Assembly: GCF_021369635.1 (NCBI RefSeq)
Contig: NZ_JAJNBZ010000004.1
Location: 1 to 64,000 of the forward strand
Length of the DNA: 64,000 nt
From: Paenibacillus profundus
GTDB lineage: Bacteria > Bacillota > Bacilli > Paenibacillales > Paenibacillaceae
Direction of reading: 5' to 3'
Shown here piece by piece: positions 1 through 7,811 of this stretch. The position numbers and the translations under genes were made by a program. Below the pieces are notes generated by a model, which was given only the letters and a program-made list of their open reading frames with translations, was not told the DNA's origin and did no database searches. The first letter of the stretch is position 1. Every line of letters starts with the position of its first letter.

Positions 1-259
1 CTCCCCATACACAGGTTTTATTATTTCACCTGTCTACCGTAAGGGGAGCATATCAAAGTCATCAAAGATGACGAGGGGATAGCCCTTTCTTCTTTTTGAC
101 ATACCGGATAATCATCTTGCGCATGTCGTGAACGTGGCGATTGATCGTCTGGATGACCAGGACCCTTTCTATACCCATGGCGTAGCGGAATATCGCTTCA
201 TTGTCTTCAAGCCGACGAAAGCCGTCGAAGGGCTGCACAGCCGTCTGTTTTCAAATTAA
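1..259 (+). pseudogene. 3' remnant of an unidentified gene
   Basis: A reading frame ending at the TAA at 257-259 reads like a genuine protein end, finishing with ...VAEYRFIVFKPTKAVEGLH and a few more residues. Traced upstream it meets a stop at 80-82. The apparent continuation (HIKVIKDDEGIAL) lies in another frame and is itself closed by a TAA at 40-42. A frameshift around 90-98 plus a nonsense codon would explain this, so I read it as a decayed gene or one with a sequencing error. I do not recognise the family. A clear terminator follows. Confidence 0.4.
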
Positions 260-265
260 TACGGA

Positions 266-306
266 ACAAAACCCGGCGGTCCTCATTCTGCCGGGTTTTG
301 CTTTTT
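266..306 (+). terminator. Rho-independent terminator
   Basis: The hairpin AAAACCCGGCGG / CTGCCGGGTTTT is followed by a T-rich tract (GCTTTTTG). It ends the remnant gene in front of it. Confidence 0.8.
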
Positions 307-459
307 GCTTCGTTATATTAGTTTCGCCTACCGTCAATCAGCGTTACGAAAAACAACCAGAACTCGCATTTTTGTGCTGTGTTCCACCAACGATATTTTT
401 CCTTGTTTTAAAGGGTTCCTTATACGATTATAAAGAGGCAGATTCGCGTTTTTTCATCA

Positions 460-488
460 TTGACAGTCTATCGGAAACCCTCTATGAT
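460..488 (+). promoter_or_regulatory. SigA promoter of the DeoR-family gene
   Basis: TTGACA (460-465), a 17-bp spacer and TATGAT (483-488) give a near-consensus housekeeping promoter about 60 bp upstream of the start codon. The AT-rich sequence from 307 to 460 holds no other gene that I can see. Confidence 0.75.
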
Positions 489-548
489 TAACATCAAACA
501 ACATGAATTAACAAGAATCCACAACAATACACAGAAGGAGCTGGCTCG

Positions 549-1343
549 ATGTCTTTGTCCTATGAGGAGCGCAAAGTAGACATCCTTGCGACGCTGGACC
601 GAACCGAACGCGTCCAAGTGCAGTCGCTGGCGGATCAACTCCAAGTGTCCACCGAAACGATTCGCCGTGACTTGGATCGGCTCGAGAAAGAGGGCAAGCT
701 CAAGAAGGTATACGGTGGGGCCATCAAGGCTCGCATGGAGGCATGGGAGGCGCCTTTTGTTCAACGTACGAACATGCTTGCCGCAGAGAAGCGGGCTATT
801 GGCCGATATGCTTCGTCCCTGATTGGCCAGGGCGAGACAATTATGGTCGACAACGGAACGACAACGATCGAGCTCATCCGTCATTTGCAGGATCGGCCAG
901 ACGTGACGATGATCACCCATTCCATTCCCGTCATGCTGCTGGCGCTTGAACTATTCCGCGGCAAGATAATATTCGCCGGAGGGGAGATCGACGGCCGCTC
1001 GCAGACTGCGTCTGGCACGCTCACGGAACAGATGCTGCAGCAGTTCACCGTGCACAAGGCATTCATCTCTGTCGGCGGCGTGTCGCTTGTTGAAGGCACC
1101 ACCGATTATGAATTGAACGAGGCGAGCCTCTCCCAGCGGATGATGGAACGGGCTGAAGAGGCTATCGTGCTGGCCGATCATACGAAGTTCGGCAAGACGA
1201 CCTTTGCCCGTATTGCGCCGTTGGAAGAGGTGTCTAGGATCATTACGGACGAAGGCTGTTCTCCGGAATGGATACGGCAAATCAGCGAGCTTGGCGTTCA
1301 GGTCATCGTTGCGGCCGAAGATGGTCGCAGCGGGCAGGGTTAA
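549..1343 (+). CDS. DeoR/GlpR-family transcriptional regulator
   Basis: 264 aa, the usual DeoR length. Residues 5-56 form the winged helix-turn-helix, with the family recognition helix (VSTETIRRDLDRLEKEG) followed by the typical VYGGA. Residues 75-250 form the DeoR C-terminal sensor, which resembles a ribose-phosphate isomerase fold; VDNGTTTIEL near residues 100-109 is the phosphosugar-binding loop. Members usually repress sugar-catabolic operons and are released by a phosphorylated sugar. No sugar genes are adjacent, so the target is unknown. The start is fixed by AGAAGGAG at 532-540. It has its own promoter and is followed by an MgtC-like gene. Confidence 0.9.
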   Translation: MSLSYEERKVDILATLDRTERVQVQSLADQLQVSTETIRRDLDRLEKEGKLKKVYGGAIKARMEAWEAPFVQRTNMLAAEKRAIGRYASSLIGQGETIMVDNGTTTIELIRHLQDRPDVTMITHSIPVMLLALELFRGKIIFAGGEIDGRSQTASGTLTEQMLQQFTVHKAFISVGGVSLVEGTTDYELNEASLSQRMMERAEEAIVLADHTKFGKTTFARIAPLEEVSRIITDEGCSPEWIRQISELGVQVIVAAEDGRSGQG

Positions 1344-1426
1344 TCCTTTGTTACACCGTGATCAAGCGTGCTTCCGGGCCGGATAAGCTTCTTAATGCCC
1401 GGGCAGCCGCATAAGCTAGAAACCAT

Positions 1427-2317
1427 GTGAACTTTATAAGGATGATGAATATGATGACGGACATGATAGCCATACACCCCGAAGTATGGCAAATCGATTA
1501 TTGGGAATTAACGATTCGCGTGATCATTGCGGTAGCGCTCGGCGGCGCGATCGGGCTGGAACGCGAGCTGGGCGAGCATGCGGCCGGTTTCCGCACGCAT
1601 ATTCTCGTCTGTCTCGGCTCGGCATTGATTATGATGCTCTCCAGCTATGGCTTCTCGGCATTCATCTATGAGACGAACGTCCGGATGGACCCGGCACGCC
1701 TTGCGGCTCAAGTCATCAGCGGCATCGGCTTCTTGGGAGCAGGCACGATTCTGCGGACCGGGATGACTGTGTCAGGGCTGACGACGGCAGCCTCACTATG
1801 GGTAGTAGCCGCCATCGGCCTCGCTGTAGGGGCAGGCTTCTATTACGGCGCCATCTTGACCGCATTCACCGCTTTCTTCAGTCTGTTCATGCTGAATAAG
1901 CTCGAGAAAAAGTTCGCGCGCTTCACGAAGTCTTCGCAGACCCGGCATCTTGCCCTCGTCGTGCATGATGCGCCGAGCCATATTGGTACGGTGCTGCAAC
2001 TCCTTAAGGAGCAGGGGCTAACCGTATGCGACATGGCAGTCGAGCCTCTTGATTCGTGGAATGGAACTGGAGATGGATTGCAGTCGAATACGGATGTCGG
2101 CGCATTGGATATGGAATGCGTCTTGCTTCAATTGACATTGAAGTCCCGGGCTTGGCATGTCGAGACATTGCTCGGGGAGCTGTTATCTTTGCCATGCGTC
2201 AAATCCATCAAGCATTTCGCCCTAGAAGACTTGGTGATTGAACGAGGGAAATGGAGCTTGAGCGATCTGTTCGGCGGCGAAAAGCGTCCGGGACGTGACG
2301 TGGACACGAAACTATAA
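1427..2317 (+). CDS. MgtC/SapB-family membrane protein
   Basis: Up to 296 aa. The N-terminal half (about residues 28-160) has four to five membrane segments with the family motifs GGAIGLERE (39-47), GFRTHILVCLGSAL (54-67) and ISGIGFLGAGTI (98-109). The C-terminal 120 residues are soluble, as in longer MgtC proteins with an ACT-like tail. The family is linked to magnesium limitation and membrane-potential homeostasis; its molecular activity is debated. The start is uncertain: GTG at 1427 opens the frame, but ATG codons at 1442, 1445, 1451 and 1454 also fit, and TAAGGA at 1436-1441 favours 1451/1454. A hairpin terminator lies downstream. Confidence 0.85.
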   Translation: MNFIRMMNMMTDMIAIHPEVWQIDYWELTIRVIIAVALGGAIGLERELGEHAAGFRTHILVCLGSALIMMLSSYGFSAFIYETNVRMDPARLAAQVISGIGFLGAGTILRTGMTVSGLTTAASLWVVAAIGLAVGAGFYYGAILTAFTAFFSLFMLNKLEKKFARFTKSSQTRHLALVVHDAPSHIGTVLQLLKEQGLTVCDMAVEPLDSWNGTGDGLQSNTDVGALDMECVLLQLTLKSRAWHVETLLGELLSLPCVKSIKHFALEDLVIERGKWSLSDLFGGEKRPGRDVDTKL

Positions 2318-2463
2318 AAATAATTATAAACAATTTTAAAAAAAGTTTTAAAAGAGGTTGTTAAACTCAATCGTAGATCACCTTTATATAAGAAGAACCA
2401 AACCCCAATTGCCACGCTCGTCTATGTTCAAAAGGTTCAATGTGAACACCTTTAAATAAGAAC

Positions 2464-2509
2464 ACCCCGTGCAAGGATCCTTCAATGGTGTCCTCACACG
2501 GGGCTTTTT
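2464..2509. terminator. Bidirectional terminator between convergent genes
   Basis: Stem CCCCGTG / CACGGGG with an additional AGGA / TCCT pairing, followed on the plus strand by CTTTTT. It sits between the MgtC-like gene (plus) and the ABC permease (minus) and can serve both. Confidence 0.75.
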
Positions 2510-2574
2510 GTCATCATTCGGCGTATTTCTCGGGAAATAACGCTTCCTCGCCATGTTCGCGTCGAAAGAACTCG

Positions 2575-3285
2575 TTACGCGTCATAACGTTTTGCACGAT
2601 ACACAATGATGCATAATAGGACAGAGGCAACCGCCCAGATGCAAGTAACGCCGATATGGCTCCAAATATCAGTCAAGCTGCCGCCATTCCAGAGGATGTC
2701 GCAAGCTGCCGCCATTTGTTCCGTCGGCAAGTAGCCAATAGCGACGTTAACGGCTTCGCTGTTCAGCAACGCGCCGAACATCGGTCCCATGAGGAAGATG
2801 AGCAGGAGCGGCATGCCGAGGAATGACGTTTCCATTGACGTGCGGGACATCAATCCGATTAAGGTGCCGAGCGCCAAATACATGACGATGTTCGGGATGA
2901 GCAGGAGTAAGAAAGACACTAGGTTGATGCTCGGTGTATTGGCAATCAAGATGGACAGGATGACTGCACTTACTGTCATAATGGCCGAGATGGCGCTCTT
3001 GCCGAGCAGCACTTCTATCGGCTTGGCCGGAGAGAGCATGAGTACGCGCAGCGTATGCTTCTCTTTCTCTTCGGCAACCATCATCGCCTGCACGAAAGCT
3101 CCGGTAATGCTTAGGGCCATGTTCATAGGCATTGTGAGGACGGAAGCCCCCACACTCTGTTCGCTACGGAACAAGAAAGCAAATATGACAGGAATTGCGG
3201 CAGTTAACAGCAGCACCGGGTTTTTGGAAGAATCCTTCCACTCCTTTTGAATAATGGCCGAAACACGTTTCATTGCAAGTGTCAT
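2575..3285 (-). CDS. ABC-2 type transporter permease
   Basis: 236 aa with about six hydrophobic segments. After the second segment lies the ABC-2 signature region AEEKEKHTLRVLMLSP (about 70-85), typical of exporter permeases of the DrrB/BcrB/NatB kind. Its start overlaps the stop of the ATPase gene by 4 bp, so the two are translationally coupled and form one exporter. The substrate cannot be read from sequence; lipids, antimicrobial peptides and Na+ are known substrates of relatives. Confidence 0.85.
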   Translation of the reverse strand: MTLAMKRVSAIIQKEWKDSSKNPVLLLTAAIPVIFAFLFRSEQSVGASVLTMPMNMALSITGAFVQAMMVAEEKEKHTLRVLMLSPAKPIEVLLGKSAISAIMTVSAVILSILIANTPSINLVSFLLLLIPNIVMYLALGTLIGLMSRTSMETSFLGMPLLLIFLMGPMFGALLNSEAVNVAIGYLPTEQMAAACDILWNGGSLTDIWSHIGVTCIWAVASVLLCIIVYRAKRYDA

Positions 3286-4136
3286 TTTAATATGCCCCCT
3301 GTTACTTTGATGAAAATATCACTTAAGGTCGGTTCGTTCGAATGAATCGCCACCATTTTGCCGGTCGTCATCCAGTCGTAAATACGGCGTGCGCCTTCGT
3401 CATCGCGCTGCACCGAATAGGTGCCCTCGGTAGTCGTTACCGTTATTGTCGAATCCGCATATTTTAAGCGCAGCCTTTGCGGTGTGTCCATTGCAGCGAT
3501 ATGACCTTGATGGAGGAAAGCAACCTGATGACAGAGCGATTCGGCTTCTTCCATATCGTGTGTCGTGAGGAAGATGGTCGTCCCAGCACGGTTTAGAGCT
3601 TTCAGCGCATCATGAATATGTCTTGTGTTGGTAGGGTCCAGAGCCGATGTCGGTTCATCCAGGAACAAAATGTCCGGATTATGCAGCAGAGCTCTTGCCA
3701 GTGTAACCCGCTGCTTCATACCCTTGGAGAGTGTCTTGACTGTTGTCTGCCGTTCATTAGCGAGATTGACCTGCTCCAATACTTCCTTTGCGCGGCTCGA
3801 TGGAACATTGTAAAGCTTGCAGAATAGCTCCAAATTGTCTTGAATCGACAGCCGGTCGTACAAGGTGCTGTTATCGGTTAGAATCCCGATTCGCGACAAG
3901 TGGCGATGACGTTCGACTTCGTTCATCTTTGCAATGTCAACGCCGAATACGCGGGCCGTTCCGGTAGTTGGAAGCATTTGACCAGACAGAATTTTCACCG
4001 TCGTCGTTTTACCGGAGCCGCTCGGCCCGAGAAAGCCGTATATTTCTCCGCGTTGTATTGTAAAGTCGATTTGTCTCAAGGCCTGTTTGTTGCCGAACGC
4101 CTTCGTTAAAGCCTGCACTTCAATGATTGGTTCCAT
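3282..4136 (-). CDS. ABC exporter ATP-binding protein
   Basis: 284 aa. Walker A is GPSGSGKTT (37-45), signature LSKGM (136-140), Walker B ILFLDEP (156-162), and a switch histidine follows in LTTHDMEE. The C-terminal 60-70 residues resemble the accessory region of CcmA/DrrA-type exporters. It lies upstream of, and overlaps, the ABC-2 permease. Upstream on the same strand is the ABC/LytTR fusion gene, separated by about 210 bp that contains an inverted repeat. That arrangement suggests the fusion protein regulates this pair. Confidence 0.9.
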   Translation of the reverse strand: MEPIIEVQALTKAFGNKQALRQIDFTIQRGEIYGFLGPSGSGKTTTVKILSGQMLPTTGTARVFGVDIAKMNEVERHRHLSRIGILTDNSTLYDRLSIQDNLELFCKLYNVPSSRAKEVLEQVNLANERQTTVKTLSKGMKQRVTLARALLHNPDILFLDEPTSALDPTNTRHIHDALKALNRAGTTIFLTTHDMEEAESLCHQVAFLHQGHIAAMDTPQRLRLKYADSTITVTTTEGTYSVQRDDEGARRIYDWMTTGKMVAIHSNEPTLSDIFIKVTGGILK

Positions 4137-4198
4137 GTCACGTTACCTCGCTTTATATAAATGGTTATGATGAGTGTCGTACTCTGTGTCGTCTGCCT

Positions 4199-4234
4199 GC
4201 AAGCTGCGAACGGTAAGCGTTGTTTGCAGCTTGC
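4199..4234. promoter_or_regulatory. Inverted repeat upstream of the ABC exporter
   Basis: Perfect 9-bp arms GCAAGCTGC / GCAGCTTGC enclose, on the minus strand, TTACCGTT, which resembles half of the published LytTR-type binding consensus. There is no T-run on the minus strand, so it is unlikely to terminate the upstream gene. It may be an operator for the adjacent LytTR fusion protein; this is a guess from position and motif. Confidence 0.35.
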
Positions 4235-4348
4235 CTTTTGACATCCTCATCATATCCCGAATGCCCGGGAGACGCCTTATAAAGGCGGCAACTAGCGCAC
4301 TCTGGAGGGTGAATGGAACACTTCACGGGGTGAGTGGAGCAAGTGGGT

Positions 4349-5611
4349 TCAACTAATTCCCATGATGGTTTTCATCTCTTCGTACTTATTCTTTGATAAC
4401 GGCACCGTGCTTTTCTTCTCATCATCCAGCACCAAGCTATAGCTGTTGCGGGACCAAATGATGACTTCACGCACCCGCTGCAGGTTGACCAGGTAGGAGC
4501 GATGACAGCGGAAGAAGCCGAACGGCTTTAGTTTCTTTTCCAATTCCGTCAGAGTCATCGAGCAAGGATACATGCCGGAATGAACGTGCAGCTGTGACGT
4601 GCCATCCTGACTCTCGATGAAATTCATTTCAAGCGGGTCGATGAGCACGATTTTGTCTTCCACACGTGCTGGAATTTTATCGAACGAGAGCTGTGGATAC
4701 CAGCGTTGTCCGGGTGTATCGGCATCGTCCTCCAGCGCCGAATCCGATGAGATCTCGTCAGCGTTGCCCGGATCCTCGTTCCGCGCGGCGGAAGCCTCTG
4801 CTGCCTGAGCTGCTGACACTGCTGGATCATAAAGCGTTTCTTCGCTGTCTGGAGCTGTTACATCTATGTCGTAGACAGTATTCGGTTCCTCCGGTTCCAT
4901 AATGGCTGCGTCGTTCTGGTCCTCCGTGCCGTCGGCTTCCTCCTCGAGCAATACGGGCTTGAAGCCGGACGGGGTCCAGCGAATGACATCATCCGTCATC
5001 GTTAACGCGCTTTCTAACGACGGTACCGTCATGAAGATGGAGACACCCTCCCCGCACATCGACTGAATCCATTGACGCAGCAAATAGCTGCTCTCCAAGT
5101 CCATCTGGAATTCAGGATCTTCAAGGACGATCAGTTCGGGGCGATGAACAGCAGCCCGAGCCAGATGGAATCGCCGCTGCTCCGATACCGAGCATTTGTC
5201 GAGCGGAGTATGCTGCTGTTCTTGCAGTCCGACCAGTTGCAGCAGCTGGTCCACCCGCGATTTGTTGAACGAGCCGTACAGCTTCATATAGAAAATGAGC
5301 GCTTCTCGTGCAGAAAGCCGCTCATGAATGGCGTCTATTTGCCTTATCCAGCCGATACGGGAAGTTGCAGAGGCAGCGGACAGAGGCTGGCCGCCCCATG
5401 TCGCTCGTCCAGCAGAGAGCTTCGATCTGTCCATTAACACATCTATAATTAGCGAGCCGGTTATATGATTGCATTGAACTGCCAGGCATTGGCCGGGCCG
5501 TATCGTTAAGCTAAGTGATTCTAATAATGTTGAATTTCCTTTCGTTACGTACAGTTTGTCTAAAATAAGACCGTCCGAATCCGAGGCGGGCTTCAAGGTC
5601 ATGGAGAACAC
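4349..5611 (-). CDS. Degenerate ABC ATPase fused to a LytTR DNA-binding domain
   Basis: 420 aa. Residues 14-225 align by eye with an ABC nucleotide-binding domain, but the Walker A position reads QCNHITGSL (46-54) with no GKS/T. The signature is SVSEQ (141-145) and Walker B is IVLED (161-165), so ATP hydrolysis is unlikely. Residues 226-310 are an acidic, low-complexity linker. Residues 315-416 are a LytTR DNA-binding domain, with FRCHRSYLVN at 368-377 as its hallmark. LytTR domains control transcription, often of exporters and virulence genes. It precedes an ABC-2 exporter on the same strand and probably senses or regulates it. ABC-LytTR fusions exist in Bacillota. Confidence 0.85.
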   Translation of the reverse strand: MFSMTLKPASDSDGLILDKLYVTKGNSTLLESLSLTIRPGQCLAVQCNHITGSLIIDVLMDRSKLSAGRATWGGQPLSAASATSRIGWIRQIDAIHERLSAREALIFYMKLYGSFNKSRVDQLLQLVGLQEQQHTPLDKCSVSEQRRFHLARAAVHRPELIVLEDPEFQMDLESSYLLRQWIQSMCGEGVSIFMTVPSLESALTMTDDVIRWTPSGFKPVLLEEEADGTEDQNDAAIMEPEEPNTVYDIDVTAPDSEETLYDPAVSAAQAAEASAARNEDPGNADEISSDSALEDDADTPGQRWYPQLSFDKIPARVEDKIVLIDPLEMNFIESQDGTSQLHVHSGMYPCSMTLTELEKKLKPFGFFRCHRSYLVNLQRVREVIIWSRNSYSLVLDDEKKSTVPLSKNKYEEMKTIMGIS

Positions 5612-5822
5612 TCCGTTTCTTTATAATCAAAGATTGTGTAATAAATATCATTTATTATCATAGATCGAGATGATGGAGTTGAGTAGTCTGTTGTCGTGGA
5701 AAAGAAGCTTGTAAAAGCAGGGGAGAGAGTAAATGTTCGTGTTTTATACATATTAACTAAGGTTAGAAACTGGATTCCGCCTGTTTTTAATGTTTAATCA
5801 CGAACATTAGGCTGATAAACTG

Positions 5823-5851
5823 TTGACATGTTCGGTAGAATTCGATACAAT
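5823..5851 (+). promoter_or_regulatory. SigA promoter of the riboswitch leader
   Basis: TTGACA (5823-5828), a 17-bp spacer and TACAAT (5846-5851) predict a start near 5858, about 50 nt before the purine aptamer. The region 5612-5820, between this promoter and the divergent LytTR gene, is AT-rich without a gene. Confidence 0.8.
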
Positions 5852-5904
5852 ATCCATGTCGCCAGCAAAGCGACTGCAAGGAGCGATTGGACTCTTATTT
5901 GTTT

Positions 5905-5980
5905 ATCCTGTTCGTATATCCCTGGAGATAAGGTCTGGGGGTCTCTACCAGGAGCCGTAAATTCCTGACTACGATGGGTG
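5905..5980 (+). ncRNA. Purine riboswitch, guanine class
   Basis: All hallmarks of the purine aptamer are present. P1 pairs TCGTA (5912-5916) with TACGA (5970-5974). P2 carries the loop GATAAGGTCTGG. The junction is GTCTCTACC (5941-5949), and P3 is CAGGA-GCCGTAAAT-TCCTG. The specificity position in the 3' junction (GACTA, 5968-5972) is C, which by the known Watson-Crick rule selects guanine or hypoxanthine rather than adenine. A terminator-like hairpin follows, so control is probably transcriptional, OFF with ligand. Confidence 0.9.
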
Positions 5981-6018
5981 TGCTTTTGCATACCTGAACG
6001 TAACAGGATATTTTTTTG
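5978..6018 (+). terminator. Riboswitch expression platform, terminator
   Basis: The hairpin ATACCTG / CAGG(A)TAT with a 7-nt loop is followed by TTTTTTT (6011-6017). An alternative hairpin GGTGTGC / GCATACC (5977-5994) overlaps its left arm and the 3' flank of P1, giving mutually exclusive folds as expected for ligand-controlled termination. Confidence 0.65.
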
Positions 6019-6088
6019 CCCGCATCATTGTGGGCCCTGGAACAGAGACGAATCAGACCAAGACAACGCGCATATCGAGGAGGAACCA

Positions 6089-7534
6089 ATGAGCAAATAT
6101 GATGTAATTGTCGTTGGCGCAGGACCGGCTGGAATTTTTACATGCTATGAACTGACGTTGAAGGCTCCCCATTTGAAAGTGATGCTGGTGGATAAAGGAC
6201 ATGATATTTACCGCCGCAGCTGCCCAATATTGGAGGAGAAGATTCAAATGTGCCCGCCGGCTGCCGGCAAGAAGGAATTTGCGGGCTGCCTTCCGGCGTG
6301 TTCTATCACGAACGGGTTCGGTGGTGCCGGAGCTTACAGTGACGGCAAATTTAACGTTACAACCGAGTTCGGGGGATGGATGACCGATTATTTGCCGCCC
6401 TCGCACGTGTTGGACTTGATTAAATATGTAGATGGCATCAATTTGGAACATGGTGCGACACCAGAAATTACAGACCCAACGACTGAGACCGTTCGCCGCA
6501 TTGAGCAGCAAGGTTACGCAGCTGGGCTGAAGCTTCTGCGGGCGCAGGTGCGCCATCTGGGTACCGAGCAGAACTTGGAAATTATGAAATCGATATATGA
6601 ATATTTGCGCCCGCGCATTGATATGGTGTACAAGGCGGAAGTGGCCGACATCGTCACCGTCAAGCAGGACGGCCGCCATGTGGTGACAGGCATCGAGATG
6701 AAGAATGGAGACACCCATGAGGCTGCTCAGGTCGTAATCGTCCCCGGACGTGACGGTTCGGCGTGGCTGACGGAAATCTTGAAGAAGCGCCGCCTGAAGA
6801 TGTTCAACAACCAAGTGGATGTCGGCGTGCGCGTGGAGACATCCGATGTTGTTATGCGTGAAATTAATGAGCATTTATATGAAGGGAAATTCATATTCAA
6901 TACGTCCGTTGGGACACAGGTCCGCACCTTTTGCAGTAATCCGTCAGGACACGTCGTGGTGGAGAATCATAGCGGCATTATGTGTGCGAATGGCCATTCC
7001 TTCAAAGACCCGAAGCTCGGCTCCGCCAATACGAACTTCGCGCTGCTCGTCTCGCATAAGTTCACGGAGCCGTTCGACAAGCCGAACGAATACGCGCGCG
7101 AGATCTGCAAGCGGGCGAATGATCTGTCCAACGGGGGCGTCATTGTACAGAAATTCGGCGACATTATGCGCGGACGCCGTTCCACGGACAACCGCATCAA
7201 GGAAGGCTTCCTTGAGCCGACCTTGAGAGAAGCGGTTCCGGGTGATTTGGGCCTCGTCTTGCCATACAACACGATGAAAAGTTTGGTGGAGATGGTGGAG
7301 GCGCTGGATAAAGTAACGCCAGGCATCGCTTCGGAACATACGCTGTTCTATGGGGTGGAGGCGAAGTTCTATTCTGCCCGGCCGAAGCTGGACCAGACGT
7401 TTGAATCGGAAATCGCGGGGCTATATTGTGGTGGAGACGGTGCGGGAACGACCCGCGGACTGGCGCAAGCCGGGGCGGCAGGCGTTCATATCGCCCGCAG
7501 TATTATGGAGAAGCGCGAAGGAACCTTCATCTAA
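6089..7534 (+). CDS. NAD(P)/FAD-dependent oxidoreductase (COG2509-like)
   Basis: 481 aa. An N-terminal Rossmann motif GAGPAG (10-15) is followed by a cysteine-containing region (RRSCP, PACSITNGFGGAGA) and the DGKFN stretch typical of COG2509 'FAD-dependent dehydrogenases'. A second FAD contact, GLYCGGDGAGTTRGL, lies near the C-terminus. The family's substrate is not established. The start at ATG 6089 is set by GAGGAGGA at 6077-6084; an in-frame extension back to 5978 would run through the riboswitch and is rejected. Control by a guanine-type riboswitch suggests a role in purine metabolism or its redox chemistry, which is inference. Confidence 0.85.
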   Translation: MSKYDVIVVGAGPAGIFTCYELTLKAPHLKVMLVDKGHDIYRRSCPILEEKIQMCPPAAGKKEFAGCLPACSITNGFGGAGAYSDGKFNVTTEFGGWMTDYLPPSHVLDLIKYVDGINLEHGATPEITDPTTETVRRIEQQGYAAGLKLLRAQVRHLGTEQNLEIMKSIYEYLRPRIDMVYKAEVADIVTVKQDGRHVVTGIEMKNGDTHEAAQVVIVPGRDGSAWLTEILKKRRLKMFNNQVDVGVRVETSDVVMREINEHLYEGKFIFNTSVGTQVRTFCSNPSGHVVVENHSGIMCANGHSFKDPKLGSANTNFALLVSHKFTEPFDKPNEYAREICKRANDLSNGGVIVQKFGDIMRGRRSTDNRIKEGFLEPTLREAVPGDLGLVLPYNTMKSLVEMVEALDKVTPGIASEHTLFYGVEAKFYSARPKLDQTFESEIAGLYCGGDGAGTTRGLAQAGAAGVHIARSIMEKREGTFI

Positions 7535-7651
7535 TATAGGCAACAAAGTACGTTCAACAGGCTTGCAGGCGTTATACGCTCGCAGGCCTATTCGGTATGG
7601 GGAGCAACGTTGCGACTTGTGAATAAAATGGTACATCTTTGAAGCAATCTT

Positions 7652-7694
7652 TGTGATAAATTGCACAACATCGTCTGAAACACTTCGTTACAAT
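7652..7694 (+). promoter_or_regulatory. Fnr-type promoter of the formate/nitrite channel gene
   Basis: TGTGATAAATTGCACA (7652-7667) matches the Fnr/Crp palindrome TGTGA-N6-TCACA at 9 of 10 fixed positions. TACAAT at 7689-7694 is a good -10 box and predicts a start at about 7701. This puts the centre of the palindrome at -41.5, the standard position for class II activation, with no recognisable -35 box. Leader length is about 110 nt. Confidence 0.75.
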
Positions 7695-7811
7695 GAACTT
7701 GCAACCGGAACTTCTCATGCACATGATGCTCGAAAAAGAGAGGAACGGCTGCAGATTTTCTTGACATGACAGAATCAGGCATATCGGTATTGGTGTACAG
7801 GGGGGATTCAT

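Noticed and set aside
5978-6088. N-terminal extension of the FAD dehydrogenase frame
   Set aside because: It would be translated from within the riboswitch, has no ribosome site and is rich in Cys/His without homology. ATG 6089 has a perfect site.
7559-7591. Terminator after the FAD dehydrogenase
   Set aside because: A hairpin is present (AGGCTTGC / GCAGGCCT), but no U-tract follows, so I did not list it as a terminator.
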